From NCBI RefSeq assembly GCF_000245755.1, contig NZ_JH601088.1, forward strand, positions 99,594 through 163,593: a stretch of 64,000 bases of DNA, in the 5' to 3' direction. The number at the start of each line of letters is the position of its first letter. The first letter of the stretch is position 1. The notes beneath the pieces were generated by a model. The model was not told where the DNA came from. It saw only the letters and a list, made by a program, of their open reading frames with translations, and did no database searches. Of the stretch, positions 18,745 to 25,894 are shown piece after piece. The position numbers were made by a program, and so were the translations under genes. The DNA is from Helcococcus kunzii ATCC 51366 (GTDB taxonomy: Bacteria; Bacillota; Clostridia; Tissierellales; Peptoniphilaceae).

Positions 18745-19206
18745 ATGAAAAAAATTATATTTTTAGTTTTAATTTTAATACTCTCAACTGCTTGTTCGCA
18801 AAAGAATATAGAAGAGAGTCAAAAAGAAACAAATAATAAAATAGAAATAATAGATAAGGAGTCAGAAATATCAGATATAGAGATAGATGTTAAAATAAAA
18901 AGCTATGCTACTTTTGATATAATCTTTAAGAATAAATCAAATAACGAGTACTTAACTGGAAAGGGATGGGATTTCTTTTATAGAAAGAATGATAAATCAG
19001 AATGGAAAAATATAACTCCGAGTGGTTATGAAGTTACTAATGAAGGCATAATGATTACAAAAGATAAAGACTTTGAACAAGAACTTAGTATGGTAGATAT
19101 TTTTGATAAAAAGAAGTTTGATTTAGGGGAATATAAGATTGTGAAAAATGTGCAAAATAATAAAGGAGTAGAAAACCAGGTATATTTTATGTTTATATTT
19201 AAATAG
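18745..19206 (+). CDS. Small lipoprotein with an immunoglobulin-like (Big_14-type) domain
   Basis: 153 residues. A lipoprotein signal peptide ends in STAC (Cys at about residue 17). The rest resembles the bacterial Ig-like domain found in many Firmicute lipoproteins: a beta-rich start (ATFDIIFKNKSNNEY), a middle with W-K-N-I-T, and the ending FDLGEYKIVKNV. It would be tethered on the outer face of the membrane. It precedes a secreted protease gene, with only an 80-bp gap. Function unknown. Confidence 0.75.
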   Translation: MKKIIFLVLILILSTACSQKNIEESQKETNNKIEIIDKESEISDIEIDVKIKSYATFDIIFKNKSNNEYLTGKGWDFFYRKNDKSEWKNITPSGYEVTNEGIMITKDKDFEQELSMVDIFDKKKFDLGEYKIVKNVQNNKGVENQVYFMFIFK

Positions 19207-19286
19207 TTAAATTTTTAGTATATATGTTATTAAAAGAGGGAAAATCTGTAGCTAATATAATAACGAATAATATTAAGGAGAGATCT

Positions 19287-20450
19287 ATGAAAAGTAAATT
19301 TTTAAAAATATTTTTATCTATAATGGTATTGTCTTTAGCACTATTAAGTAATATGAAAGTTAACTATGCAGAAGATAATATTCCTGATCAAACAATTCCT
19401 AAAGAATTAGCGGATAAGTTGAATGATAGTTTTAAAAAAGAAAATAACAATTATAAGTATCCAGATTATTTTGGTGGAATGTATATAGATGATGATAATA
19501 TTTTAGTAATTAAGGTAACGACTGAAAAGGCTAAAAAAGAGATAGAAGAATTGTTAGGAAAAGAAGGATATAGGATAGATTTAGTAAAGTTTTCATATAA
19601 AGAACTTGAAGAATATGCTGAAAATTTTGCGATGAAAAATAATGTTGATGGATTTTCTGTAGATATAAGAAATAATAATGCAAAAATTTACACAGATGAT
19701 AATGATTTAATTCAAGCAAAAAATAAATTAGAAACACTAAATCTTAATAGAAATATAAAAATAAAAAATGTAGATTTAAATGTAAGTAAAAATATGAAAG
19801 ATATTCCTGGTGTAACAATATTAAAAGTATCAAATGAAGTTACAAATGCTGGTATTGTGGGTGGAAGCGATATTGCCTATAATGGAAGTAGAATGACCGT
19901 TGGTTTTTCAGGTCATTATGGGAATAGACCAGCAATAGTGACTGCTGGACATGCAAGCTTTTCAGTAGGTGATACTGTCAAATATGATGGTAGAGTACTA
20001 GGGAAAGTGATATTTAAAAATTTTTATAATGGTGCATTTGGTGAATTTAGTATTATTGAAGTTACTAATCCGTATTTTAAAATTTCAAATGTTATTAGAT
20101 ATAAGAATGGTGAATTTAGGAGGTTGCGTGCTATAGATAAAAATCCAGTTGAAGGATTATATGTTTCAAAATATGGGCATACTACAAAAGATGCTGTAGT
20201 GCAGATAAAAGATACAAACTATAGTAGTAAATTAGGTCAAAATATTATTAAAGGAAGAGTTTTATGCAGAATGGTAAGGGGAGACTCTAAAGGTGGCGAT
20301 AGTGGTGGCCCTTATTATCACTATAAGAATAATAAATATCATGCTTTAGGAATTCATAATAGTTCATTAGAAATTAATGGAAAAAAACATACAACATTTA
20401 CTCCAGTAGAAGCATATGGCGGAATATTTTCAACAAAGATTACTGACTAA
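19287..20450 (+). CDS. Secreted S1-family (streptogrisin/alpha-lytic-like) serine protease with propeptide
   Basis: 387 residues from the ATG at 19287, which has AAGGAGAG upstream; the frame is open further left but without a ribosome site. A signal peptide (1-28) is followed by a pro-region with YFGGMYIDDDNILVIKVT, as in alpha-lytic-protease prodomains, and then the protease domain. His222 in TAGHA and Ser339 in GDSGGP are clear. At the expected catalytic Asp position the aligned residue appears to be Glu253 (GEFSIIEVTN), which may lower or alter activity. It is probably exported and self-processed. Confidence 0.85.
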   Translation: MKSKFLKIFLSIMVLSLALLSNMKVNYAEDNIPDQTIPKELADKLNDSFKKENNNYKYPDYFGGMYIDDDNILVIKVTTEKAKKEIEELLGKEGYRIDLVKFSYKELEEYAENFAMKNNVDGFSVDIRNNNAKIYTDDNDLIQAKNKLETLNLNRNIKIKNVDLNVSKNMKDIPGVTILKVSNEVTNAGIVGGSDIAYNGSRMTVGFSGHYGNRPAIVTAGHASFSVGDTVKYDGRVLGKVIFKNFYNGAFGEFSIIEVTNPYFKISNVIRYKNGEFRRLRAIDKNPVEGLYVSKYGHTTKDAVVQIKDTNYSSKLGQNIIKGRVLCRMVRGDSKGGDSGGPYYHYKNNKYHALGIHNSSLEINGKKHTTFTPVEAYGGIFSTKITD

Positions 20451-20493
20451 ATAAACAGAATATATATACTAAAACGAATTTAACATTAGTTAT

Positions 20494-20529
20494 ACGGAGC
20501 TGATTTAACAACAAATTAGCTCCGTTTAA
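20494..20529 (+). terminator. Terminator after the serine protease gene
   Basis: ACGGAGCT (20494-20501) pairs with AGCTCCGT (20518-20525), with a short T-containing tail. Confidence 0.8.
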
Positions 20530-20742
20530 TATTCGATAATTAAAAAGTTTATAATTATTAGTTAAAAGTATAATCATTTTTTTATGTTTTATTATATAAA
20601 GATTTAATTATTTTATTAACAATACTAATAGAGTTTATTTATATATAAAAGTAATTGGAATTAGTCATGTACTTTGATAAAATAATATATAATATCAAAA
20701 CAACTATTATGACAATATTTATTTTGATGGAAGGAGAAAAAA

Positions 20743-21657
20743 TTGGATAAAACTTTAGTAATTATGGCTGCTGGTATTGGTTCAAGATATGGAGCAGGGG
20801 TTAAGCAGCTAGCAAAGATGACTGACGAAGGCGAAACAATCATTGATTTTTCTGTTTATGACTCGATTAAATATGGATTTAATAAAGTTGTATTTATTAT
20901 TAGAAAAGATATAGAGGAAGATTTTAAAAATTTAATAGGAAATGATATTTCAAAACATGTAAAAGTGGAATATGCTTATCAAGAATTAAATGATTTGCCA
21001 GCAGGTTTTGAATTACCAGCAAATCGTACAAAACCATGGGGGACTGTACATGCACTACTTGCTGCAAAAGACTATATCCACGAACCATTTTTAGTAATCA
21101 ATGCTGATGACTACTATGGACAACAAGCATTTAAAGATGTGAGTGCGTATTTAGATGTAGATAGATCAAATAATGATAAATATGCTATTGCAATGTGTGG
21201 ATACAAATTAAAAAACACTTTAAGTGATAATGGAACTGTTACAAGAGGGATATCCATTCCAGATGAAAACAATCATTTGACTAAGATAATCGAGACTAGG
21301 GGGATTAAATTAGAAAATGGTAAATTAGTATCTGATTTGGAACTTTCAGAAGATATATTTAACTTAAATACTTTAGTATCTATGAATACTTGGGCGTCTT
21401 ATCCAAACTTACTTGAATATGTTGAAAAATCATTTATAAACTATTTAGAAGAAAACAAAGACAATTTAAATACATGTGAATATGTCCTACCAACAATGAT
21501 GGATGAATTAATTTCAAATAATTTAGCCGAAATTAAAATCATTGACACAAATGAAAAATGGATAGGCATTACATATAAAGAAGATACGGAAACCGCAAAA
21601 AAATTATTTGATGAAATGTTAGACGCGGGAATGTATCCAAGAAAGTTATGGGCATAA
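20743..21657 (+). CDS. Sugar-phosphate nucleotidyltransferase family protein
   Basis: 304 residues of the NTP-transferase fold. The N terminus MAAGIGSRYG with a following lysine (VKQL) is the nucleotide-binding signature of sugar-1-phosphate nucleotidyltransferases. VINADDYYG supplies the acidic metal-binding residues. It should make an NDP-sugar from NTP and sugar phosphate. The start is TTG at 20743 with AAGGAG 7 bp upstream. It is a single-gene unit between terminators but lies close to the polysaccharide locus, which it may supply with a donor. Confidence 0.85.
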   Translation: MDKTLVIMAAGIGSRYGAGVKQLAKMTDEGETIIDFSVYDSIKYGFNKVVFIIRKDIEEDFKNLIGNDISKHVKVEYAYQELNDLPAGFELPANRTKPWGTVHALLAAKDYIHEPFLVINADDYYGQQAFKDVSAYLDVDRSNNDKYAIAMCGYKLKNTLSDNGTVTRGISIPDENNHLTKIIETRGIKLENGKLVSDLELSEDIFNLNTLVSMNTWASYPNLLEYVEKSFINYLEENKDNLNTCEYVLPTMMDELISNNLAEIKIIDTNEKWIGITYKEDTETAKKLFDEMLDAGMYPRKLWA

Positions 21658-21693
21658 TACTGAATGTCTCTTATTGATAATATAAATTCAAAA

Positions 21694-21740
21694 CCGCCAA
21701 AAGTTGAATCTTAAGTGTCAACTTTTGGCGGAGTTTTTTT
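21694..21740 (+). terminator. Strong terminator between convergent genes
   Basis: A 14-bp perfect stem, arms 21694-21707 and 21718-21731, with a 10-nt loop and an 8-T tail. The stem and loop resemble the terminator at 59546-59590. Confidence 0.93.
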
Positions 21741-22542
21741 AAAAAATTATTCTATATAAAGCTTCATATCCATATTGCATGATAAATAGTATTAATCCAA
21801 TTGCCCAAACCTTAAAGAATGCAGTTATGGCTAAAAATCTAGAAAATTTGAAATTAGTCATACCACATATCATACAGGAAATGTCATCCGGTAAGAATGG
21901 TACAATTAATACAATTATAAACATCTTTTCTATTTTATTTCCCTTATTTAGCCAATCAATCTGTTTATTTATGGTCTCCTCATTAAAAAGAAGTCCAACA
22001 AATTTCTTACCATATCTTCTACCTAAGGCAAAGTTAATAATTGAACCAATCATTATGGCGATATAATTCAATAAGAAACCATATATCGGTCCATAAGCTA
22101 AGATAACGGATAGATTCGTTATACCAGAAGGATTAACAGGAAACACAGTGAAAAATGCCTGTATTACAATAAATACAATCGGTGCAAAGAAACCAAATTT
22201 AGCTAAAAAGTCACCAAATTTTCTTTGGTCTACAAAATAGCCTTCCTTAAAAGCGTAGACAGTTATCGCAATTATTATAATGGCGATACCTATCCCAATT
22301 CTATGTATGGTCTTTCTCTTTTTAGCGACAGATTCATCCAACTTTTCAGCCTTAATTTCTTCAAGTCGCTTACTTTGCTTCTCTTGATATCTCTGTTCTT
22401 CAGCATCATCGGTTCTATGAGTAAAATCTTTAATTTTATATTTTAAATTTTTATTCTCTTCAATAAATGATTCTTTTGAGTCATCATCAACATTTTCAAA
22501 CTCTTTACTATTCTTCTTATTTTCGTGTTTTTTGTTATTCAA
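21739..22542 (-). CDS. TVP38/TMEM64 (DedA/VTT-type) membrane protein
   Basis: About 267 residues. A charged cytoplasmic N-terminal region of ~90 residues (many Asn, Lys and Glu; possible coiled coil) is followed by five to six membrane segments. VTT features include NPSGITNLSVILAYGPIYG, FALGRRYGKKFV and a PFLPDDISCMICG re-entrant-type motif. VTT proteins are linked to lipid scrambling or transport. The frame opens at GTG 22563, but AGAGGAGGA lies between it and the TTG at 22542, so TTG is the better start. It is divergent from the toxin-antitoxin genes. Confidence 0.85.
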   Translation of the reverse strand: MNNKKHENKKNSKEFENVDDDSKESFIEENKNLKYKIKDFTHRTDDAEEQRYQEKQSKRLEEIKAEKLDESVAKKRKTIHRIGIGIAIIIIAITVYAFKEGYFVDQRKFGDFLAKFGFFAPIVFIVIQAFFTVFPVNPSGITNLSVILAYGPIYGFLLNYIAIMIGSIINFALGRRYGKKFVGLLFNEETINKQIDWLNKGNKIEKMFIIVLIVPFLPDDISCMICGMTNFKFSRFLAITAFFKVWAIGLILFIMQYGYEALYRIIF

Positions 22543-22570
22543 ATTAAAACTTCCTCCTCTCACTTTATTT

Positions 22571-22579
22571 ATTATAACA
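22571..22579 (-). promoter_or_regulatory. Extended -10 for the TVP38-like gene
   Basis: On the minus strand the sequence reads TGTTATAAT just upstream of the ribosome site, an extended -10 element. No good -35 is seen. Confidence 0.45.
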
Positions 22580-22645
22580 TTAAATTAGATAAATAAAACT
22601 AAGAAAAAGTTACAAAATTATTTTTTATGATAATTTTAAATTATA

Positions 22646-22676
22646 TGATACAATAATATCAAAGAACAAATGTTCG
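22646..22676 (+). promoter_or_regulatory. LexA-like (SOS) box next to an extended -10
   Basis: GAACAAATGTTC at 22664-22675, flanked by A and G, fits the Gram-positive LexA/DinR consensus CGAAC-N4-GTTCG closely. Just upstream, TGATACAAT (22646-22654) is an extended -10, so the box would cover the start of transcription. It lies in the gap between the TVP38-like gene and the toxin-antitoxin-chaperone genes and more likely controls the latter. Confidence 0.55.
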
Positions 22677-22702
22677 AAAGAAATTTATCGATGATAAAAA
22701 AG

Positions 22703-22731
22703 TTTACAATATAACTTATAAGTTATATAAT
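22703..22731 (+). promoter_or_regulatory. Promoter with embedded 20-bp palindromic operator (toxin-antitoxin-chaperone operon)
   Basis: TTTACA (22703-22708), a 17-bp spacer and TATAAT (22726-22731) form a near-ideal sigma-A promoter. The perfect palindrome ATATAACTTATAAGTTATAT spans 22709-22728, filling the spacer and entering the -10. This is where an autoregulating antitoxin would bind. The transcript would start near 22738, about 20 nt before the toxin's ribosome site. Confidence 0.75.
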
Positions 22732-22758
22732 AAATACATGGATATATATGGAGGGAGC

Positions 22759-23169
22759 GTGTCATATAAAACAAAAAAAATATTATATCCTTTTTGAAAA
22801 AATCTAATTAATCAATATGTTATAGTGCATGTAAAATCTGAGGAAGAATTTTCAAAGATAATAGATAAGTCTGGTAACAAAGAACATTATACAAGACGAT
22901 ATAGTAAATGTCTTAGATTTTTAATAAATTTGAAAGAAAATTGTATAATGCAGCCAAATAATTTTGAAAAGCTTTTGGGGGAAAAAGATTTATATAGTAT
23001 GAGGATAAAGGGTAAGCTTAATCTAAGAGCTTTATTCTATTTTACAAAAATAAATTCTGTAGACAAAGCTATATTGTTAACTATTTTCCCTGAAAAAGAT
23101 AAAAAAGATTATCTAAAATATATATCAATAGCCAATAGTAGAATTGAGGAGATTAATTCTAATTGTTAG
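22759..23169 (+). pseudogene. HigB/RelE-family toxin of a TAC module, 5' end broken by homopolymer indels
   Basis: The intact frame from 22825 gives 114 residues with the RelE/HigB pattern KDLYSMRIKGKLNLRALFYF and a late strand ILLTIFPEKDKKDY. It has no ribosome site of its own. A GGAGGG site sits at 22750-22755, before GTG 22759. That frame is the same one but stops at TGA 22795. Reading one A fewer in the A8 run at 22773-22780 and one A more in the A6 run at 22797-22802 gives the continuous start MSYKTKKYYILFEKNLINQY leading into VIVHVKSEEEF. The toxin is therefore probably inactive here, phase-variable, or affected by sequence error. The expected activity is ribosome-dependent mRNA cleavage. 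Confidence 0.7.
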
Positions 23170-23181
23170 AAAGGAAAAAAT

Positions 23182-23544
23182 ATGAGTAATGGAATATTAA
23201 AAAACCCTTTTGATTTATTTAAGGATATCGATAAAAAGTTAAAAGAAAAAATTGAAATAGATAGAATATTAGTAGATATTGCTTCTGCGATAATATTATA
23301 TAGAGTAGAAAATAATTTAAGTCAAAAAGAGCTAGCAAAAAAGCTTGATATGACACAAGCTATGATTTCTAAACTTGAAAGTGGAGATTACAATCCTACT
23401 GTAAAGATGTTAGTTGAAATTTCAAATAAATTAGATTTGATATTTAATTTAGAATTCGGTAGTAAAAATACAGAGCAAAAAGTTGTTTATGAATCACCAA
23501 CAATCATAAATATTGATAGAGAATATGGAGTTTTAGCATCATGA
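23182..23544 (+). CDS. higA: HigA-like XRE antitoxin with a C-terminal chaperone-addiction-like tail
   Basis: 120 residues. Residues 46-84 form a Cro/C1-type helix-turn-helix (LSQKELAKKL, then AMISKLESGDYNP). An unusual tail at 93-120 containing YESPTIINIDREYG extends past the normal end of HigA. In known toxin-antitoxin-chaperone systems such a tail (ChAD) makes the antitoxin depend on a SecB-like chaperone; the next gene encodes one. It should neutralise the toxin and bind the upstream palindrome. It starts 12 bp after the toxin gene with AAAGGA, and overlaps the next gene by 4 bp (ATGA). Confidence 0.87.
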   Translation: MSNGILKNPFDLFKDIDKKLKEKIEIDRILVDIASAIILYRVENNLSQKELAKKLDMTQAMISKLESGDYNPTVKMLVEISNKLDLIFNLEFGSKNTEQKVVYESPTIINIDREYGVLAS

Positions 23545-23969
23545 TGAATGTGGATAATGCTTTAGCAGATTTTCAATTAATAGAATATAAAGTTGTAGAA
23601 TTCGATTTACAAAATTTATTGATAAATAAAACTGAAACTATTAATGTTAATTATAATATTAACTTTGATCATAGTGAAGTAGAAAAAAACGGTGAATTTT
23701 ATGTTAGTATCTTAAATTTTAAGATCAAAATAAACGGATATAATGAAGAATTTTTATCTGAAAAGTTTAATATAAGCTTTTCTATATCAGGAGCATTTTC
23801 AGGTAAAGTAGAGAAATTAAATTTAGATACTTTTGAAAAAATGTTAGATTTAAATGGAGTAGCTTTGCTATCACAAATTTCCAGATCCTATATTTCAACA
23901 ATAACAAATCTATCTGGAATGCCAACAATCAATTTACCAATGATAAATTTTAATAAACTATCAAAATAA
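23541..23969 (+). CDS. SecB-like chaperone of a toxin-antitoxin-chaperone (TAC) module
   Basis: 142 residues. The order of elements fits SecB: beta strands (EFYVSILNFKIKING), then FLSEKFNISFSISGAF, a helix (LNGVALLSQISRSYISTI) and the ending SGMPTINLPMINF at 126-137, which parallels the GGFPPLxLxPVNF ending of SecB. Most Firmicutes have no housekeeping SecB, and this gene overlaps an antitoxin gene with a tail, so it is best read as the TAC chaperone. A GGAG lies 13 bp before the first ATG. It was probably spread with the module by horizontal transfer. Confidence 0.82.
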   Translation: MMNVDNALADFQLIEYKVVEFDLQNLLINKTETINVNYNINFDHSEVEKNGEFYVSILNFKIKINGYNEEFLSEKFNISFSISGAFSGKVEKLNLDTFEKMLDLNGVALLSQISRSYISTITNLSGMPTINLPMINFNKLSK

Positions 23970-24016
23970 TACAAAGTAATATAAGTAAAGTTATGTATAA
24001 TTTCTATAAAATTTAA

Positions 24017-24088
24017 ATTGTTCTTATCTTTTTAGAACAATAAAAAGAAACTTAGAAAAATATTGATATTTCTTGGTTTCTTTTTTTA
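24017..24088 (+). terminator. Double hairpin terminator after the TAC operon
   Basis: ATTGTTCT/AGAACAAT (24017-24024 and 24034-24041) is followed by AAAGAAAC/GTTTCTTT (24044-24051 and 24076-24083), with an inner stem and a T7 run. Confidence 0.85.
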
Positions 24089-24135
24089 TTCGCTATATAA
24101 AATATTTGTTGGATTAACAAGTAAATAATTAAGTG

Positions 24136-24550
24136 GTTTTACCTGATTATTTTCGAAAACTCAATTTCGTCAGGAAAGATTTTCTCCTTTTTTTCCTGAT
24201 TAAATTTAAAAACTCAATTTCATCAGGAAAGATTTTCTCCCATTTTTCCTGACTAATTTCAAAAACTCAATTTCATCAGGAAAGATTTTCTCCTATTTTA
24301 CCTGACTAATTCTAAAATCTCAATATAATCAGGAAAATCACCCCAAATTCTTACCTGACTATTTCCATAATCCCATTTTAATCAGGAAAACCACCACAAA
24401 TTTTTTCCTGACTAATTCTAAAATCGCAATTTAATCAGGAAAACCACCACAAATTCTTTCCTGACTAATTTCAAAATCGCACTATAATCAGGAAAACCAC
24501 CACAAATTTTTACGTGACTAATTCCAATATCCCATTTTAATCAGGAAATC
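24136..24550. repeat. Tandem array of eight 53-bp hairpin units (array 2)
   Basis: CCTGA (once CGTGA) starts at 24142, 24195, 24248, 24301, 24354, 24407, 24460 and 24513, exactly 53 bp each time with no indel. Each unit holds TTTCCTGA and TCAGGAAA as inverted arms with a ~20-nt AT-rich loop. The first three units share GATTTTCTCC after the second arm; most later ones share AACCACCACAAA. The array fills the gap between the convergent TAC operon and YHYH gene. No coding frame is kept through it. Confidence 0.93.
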
Positions 24551-24689
24551 CTTATAAAATTCAAATTCTAAAACTCCAACTCCAACTCAAATCTCTAAAT
24601 CTTCAAACATTCAATCCTCAATGCTCGTCAAAACTTCTTCTTTCCAATCCTTTCACAGTCTTCTAGAAACACCAACTTGTCTTATTCAG
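24551..24689. other. C-rich, purine-poor intergenic stretch
   Basis: This follows array 2 and contains short runs such as AACTCCAACTCCAACTC. It has no open frame of interest and no clear hairpin. It may be decayed array sequence. Confidence 0.35.
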
Positions 24690-25466
24690 CTACTTATTCT
24701 TTCCTTTTTTATCTCTATATTTCTTTATACCTACGCCGCCAGCTCCAAGGATGGATAGTGCGCCGACTCCTTCTAATAGGGAAGGTTGTTTTTGTTTTTC
24801 AAGTTCACTTTGTGTCTTTTCTGCTTGAGCATTTGCACTTTTGAGTTCTTCTTTTAGACTTTCGATTTTTCCTTCTGATTCTTCAAGATTTTCTTTTGCT
24901 ATTTTTGCTTCTTCTTTGTATGATTCTAGTTCAAGTGCTGATTTTTCTAATTCCTTGATAGATTCTTCTTTGATAGATTCTTCTTTGATAGATTCTTCTT
25001 TGATAGACTCTTCTTTGATAGACTCTTCTTTGATAGACTCTTCTTTTATAGATTCCTCTTTAATGGATTCTTCCTTTATTGATTCCTCTTTTATTGATTC
25101 TTCTCTACGAGATTCTTCTAATCTTTTTTCTTCGTCTAGTTTTGCTTGTTCGGCTGCGGATGTGTCGACTTCTGCAAATTGTGTTTTGATATTTGAGGAA
25201 GAGTTGTCTTCTTTTGGAAGTTGATCGCTTGTGCTTAGTATTTTATTTCCTCTTTTATCAAATCTTTCACCTTTTGAGTTTGTGTATGAGCCATCTGATG
25301 CGTGATGGTGGTATTCACCGTAGAATAGTCCCCAGCGCTCGGTACAATTTGTGCGGCATGTATGTCCGCCATTTTTATCTGTTCGTCCAGGATGTGCGGA
25401 TGACATTCCTGAAAAAGTTACAAGTATTGCTAATGAAAGTATAATAATTTTGCTTTTGTTTTTCAT
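24690..25466 (-). CDS. YHYH-domain surface protein with (ESIKE)n repeat and C-terminal membrane anchor
   Basis: 258 residues. Signal peptide 1-24; then a YHYH domain with HPGRTDKNGGHTC and GEYHHH, rich in His and Cys and likely metal-binding; then a Glu-rich region with nine SIKEE pentads. Next comes a predicted coiled coil (ELESYKEEAKIAKENLEESEG), and a C-terminal hydrophobic stretch ending in basic KKYRDKKGKNK, an LPXTG-less anchor. The pentads are coded by 15-bp tandem repeats. AGGAGGA precedes the ATG. It is probably displayed on the cell surface. Confidence 0.83.
   Translation of the reverse strand: MKNKSKIIILSLAILVTFSGMSSAHPGRTDKNGGHTCRTNCTERWGLFYGEYHHHASDGSYTNSKGERFDKRGNKILSTSDQLPKEDNSSSNIKTQFAEVDTSAAEQAKLDEEKRLEESRREESIKEESIKEESIKEESIKEESIKEESIKEESIKEESIKEESIKEESIKELEKSALELESYKEEAKIAKENLEESEGKIESLKEELKSANAQAEKTQSELEKQKQPSLLEGVGALSILGAGGVGIKKYRDKKGKNK
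24961..25095 (-). repeat. 15-bp coding minisatellite, nine copies
   Basis: Nine consecutive 15-bp units, the first three identical on the plus strand (GATTCTTCTTTGATA), with third-base changes accumulating toward 25095. The translation is one pentad per unit, so copy changes keep the frame and only alter stalk length. Confidence 0.93.
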
Positions 25467-25636
25467 GATTCCTCCTACCCATATAAATTCTATTATACTG
25501 TATTTAAAATAATATTGTTAAAAATTTGGTAAAATTTTAAGAGATTTCTTAAAAAAATATATATGTGAAAAGTGAGTTTAAAAATAAGAAATAAAGTTTT
25601 ATAATTACAAATCGCATGAAATAGCCATTCTTAAAA

Positions 25637-25665
25637 TTGAATAGGTTTTCCTGTCATGATATAAT
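25637..25665 (+). promoter_or_regulatory. Promoter of the namZ-like gene
   Basis: TTGAAT (25637-25642), a 17-bp spacer and TATAAT (25660-25665). Transcription should start near 25672, giving a leader of ~220 nt. Confidence 0.8.
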
Positions 25666-25671
25666 CAAAAT

Positions 25672-25894
25672 AAATATAGGACTAGATGGAGAATTTGGTT
25701 CATGGTTGATAAAGGGGGATCAACAAAATATATTTTTAATGGTAAGTAAATCTAGTAGTTGAGCCAATGGGGAGAATGGTATTTTTAAGAAGATGCTATT
25801 AGATTTATTATGGAAGTTTTTGTAGGCAAATATGTAGATTGTTAAATTATTTGTAACGTTTACATAGGAAAAATAAGGAAAGGGAAAAATAAAT
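25672..25894 (+). ncRNA. Structured 5' leader RNA with pseudoknot-like pairing (candidate cis-regulator)
   Basis: ACTAGAT (25681-25687) pairs with ATCTAGT (25750-25756). TTGGTTCA (25695-25702) pairs with TGAGCCAA (25760-25767, one G-U). The order is A-B-A'-B', which is a pseudoknot. Between them GTTGAT/ATCAAC (25705-25710 and 25719-25724) makes a 6-bp hairpin with the loop AAAGGGGG. I could not match it with confidence to a known riboswitch class. No coding frame is seen. Confidence 0.5.

Noticed and set aside
23541..23969. Calling the third TAC gene a housekeeping SecB export chaperone
   Set aside because: Its overlap with an antitoxin gene and the antitoxin's extra tail favour a dedicated TAC chaperone.
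24841..25444. Open frames opposite the YHYH gene
   Set aside because: They are shadows of the Ser/Glu-rich repeat on the other strand, with no ribosome site.
25672..25894. Calling the namZ leader a c-di-AMP (ydaO) riboswitch
   Set aside because: Only short GGGG-AGAAT-like fragments recall it; the order and stems do not fit what I remember of the class, so it is left unassigned.
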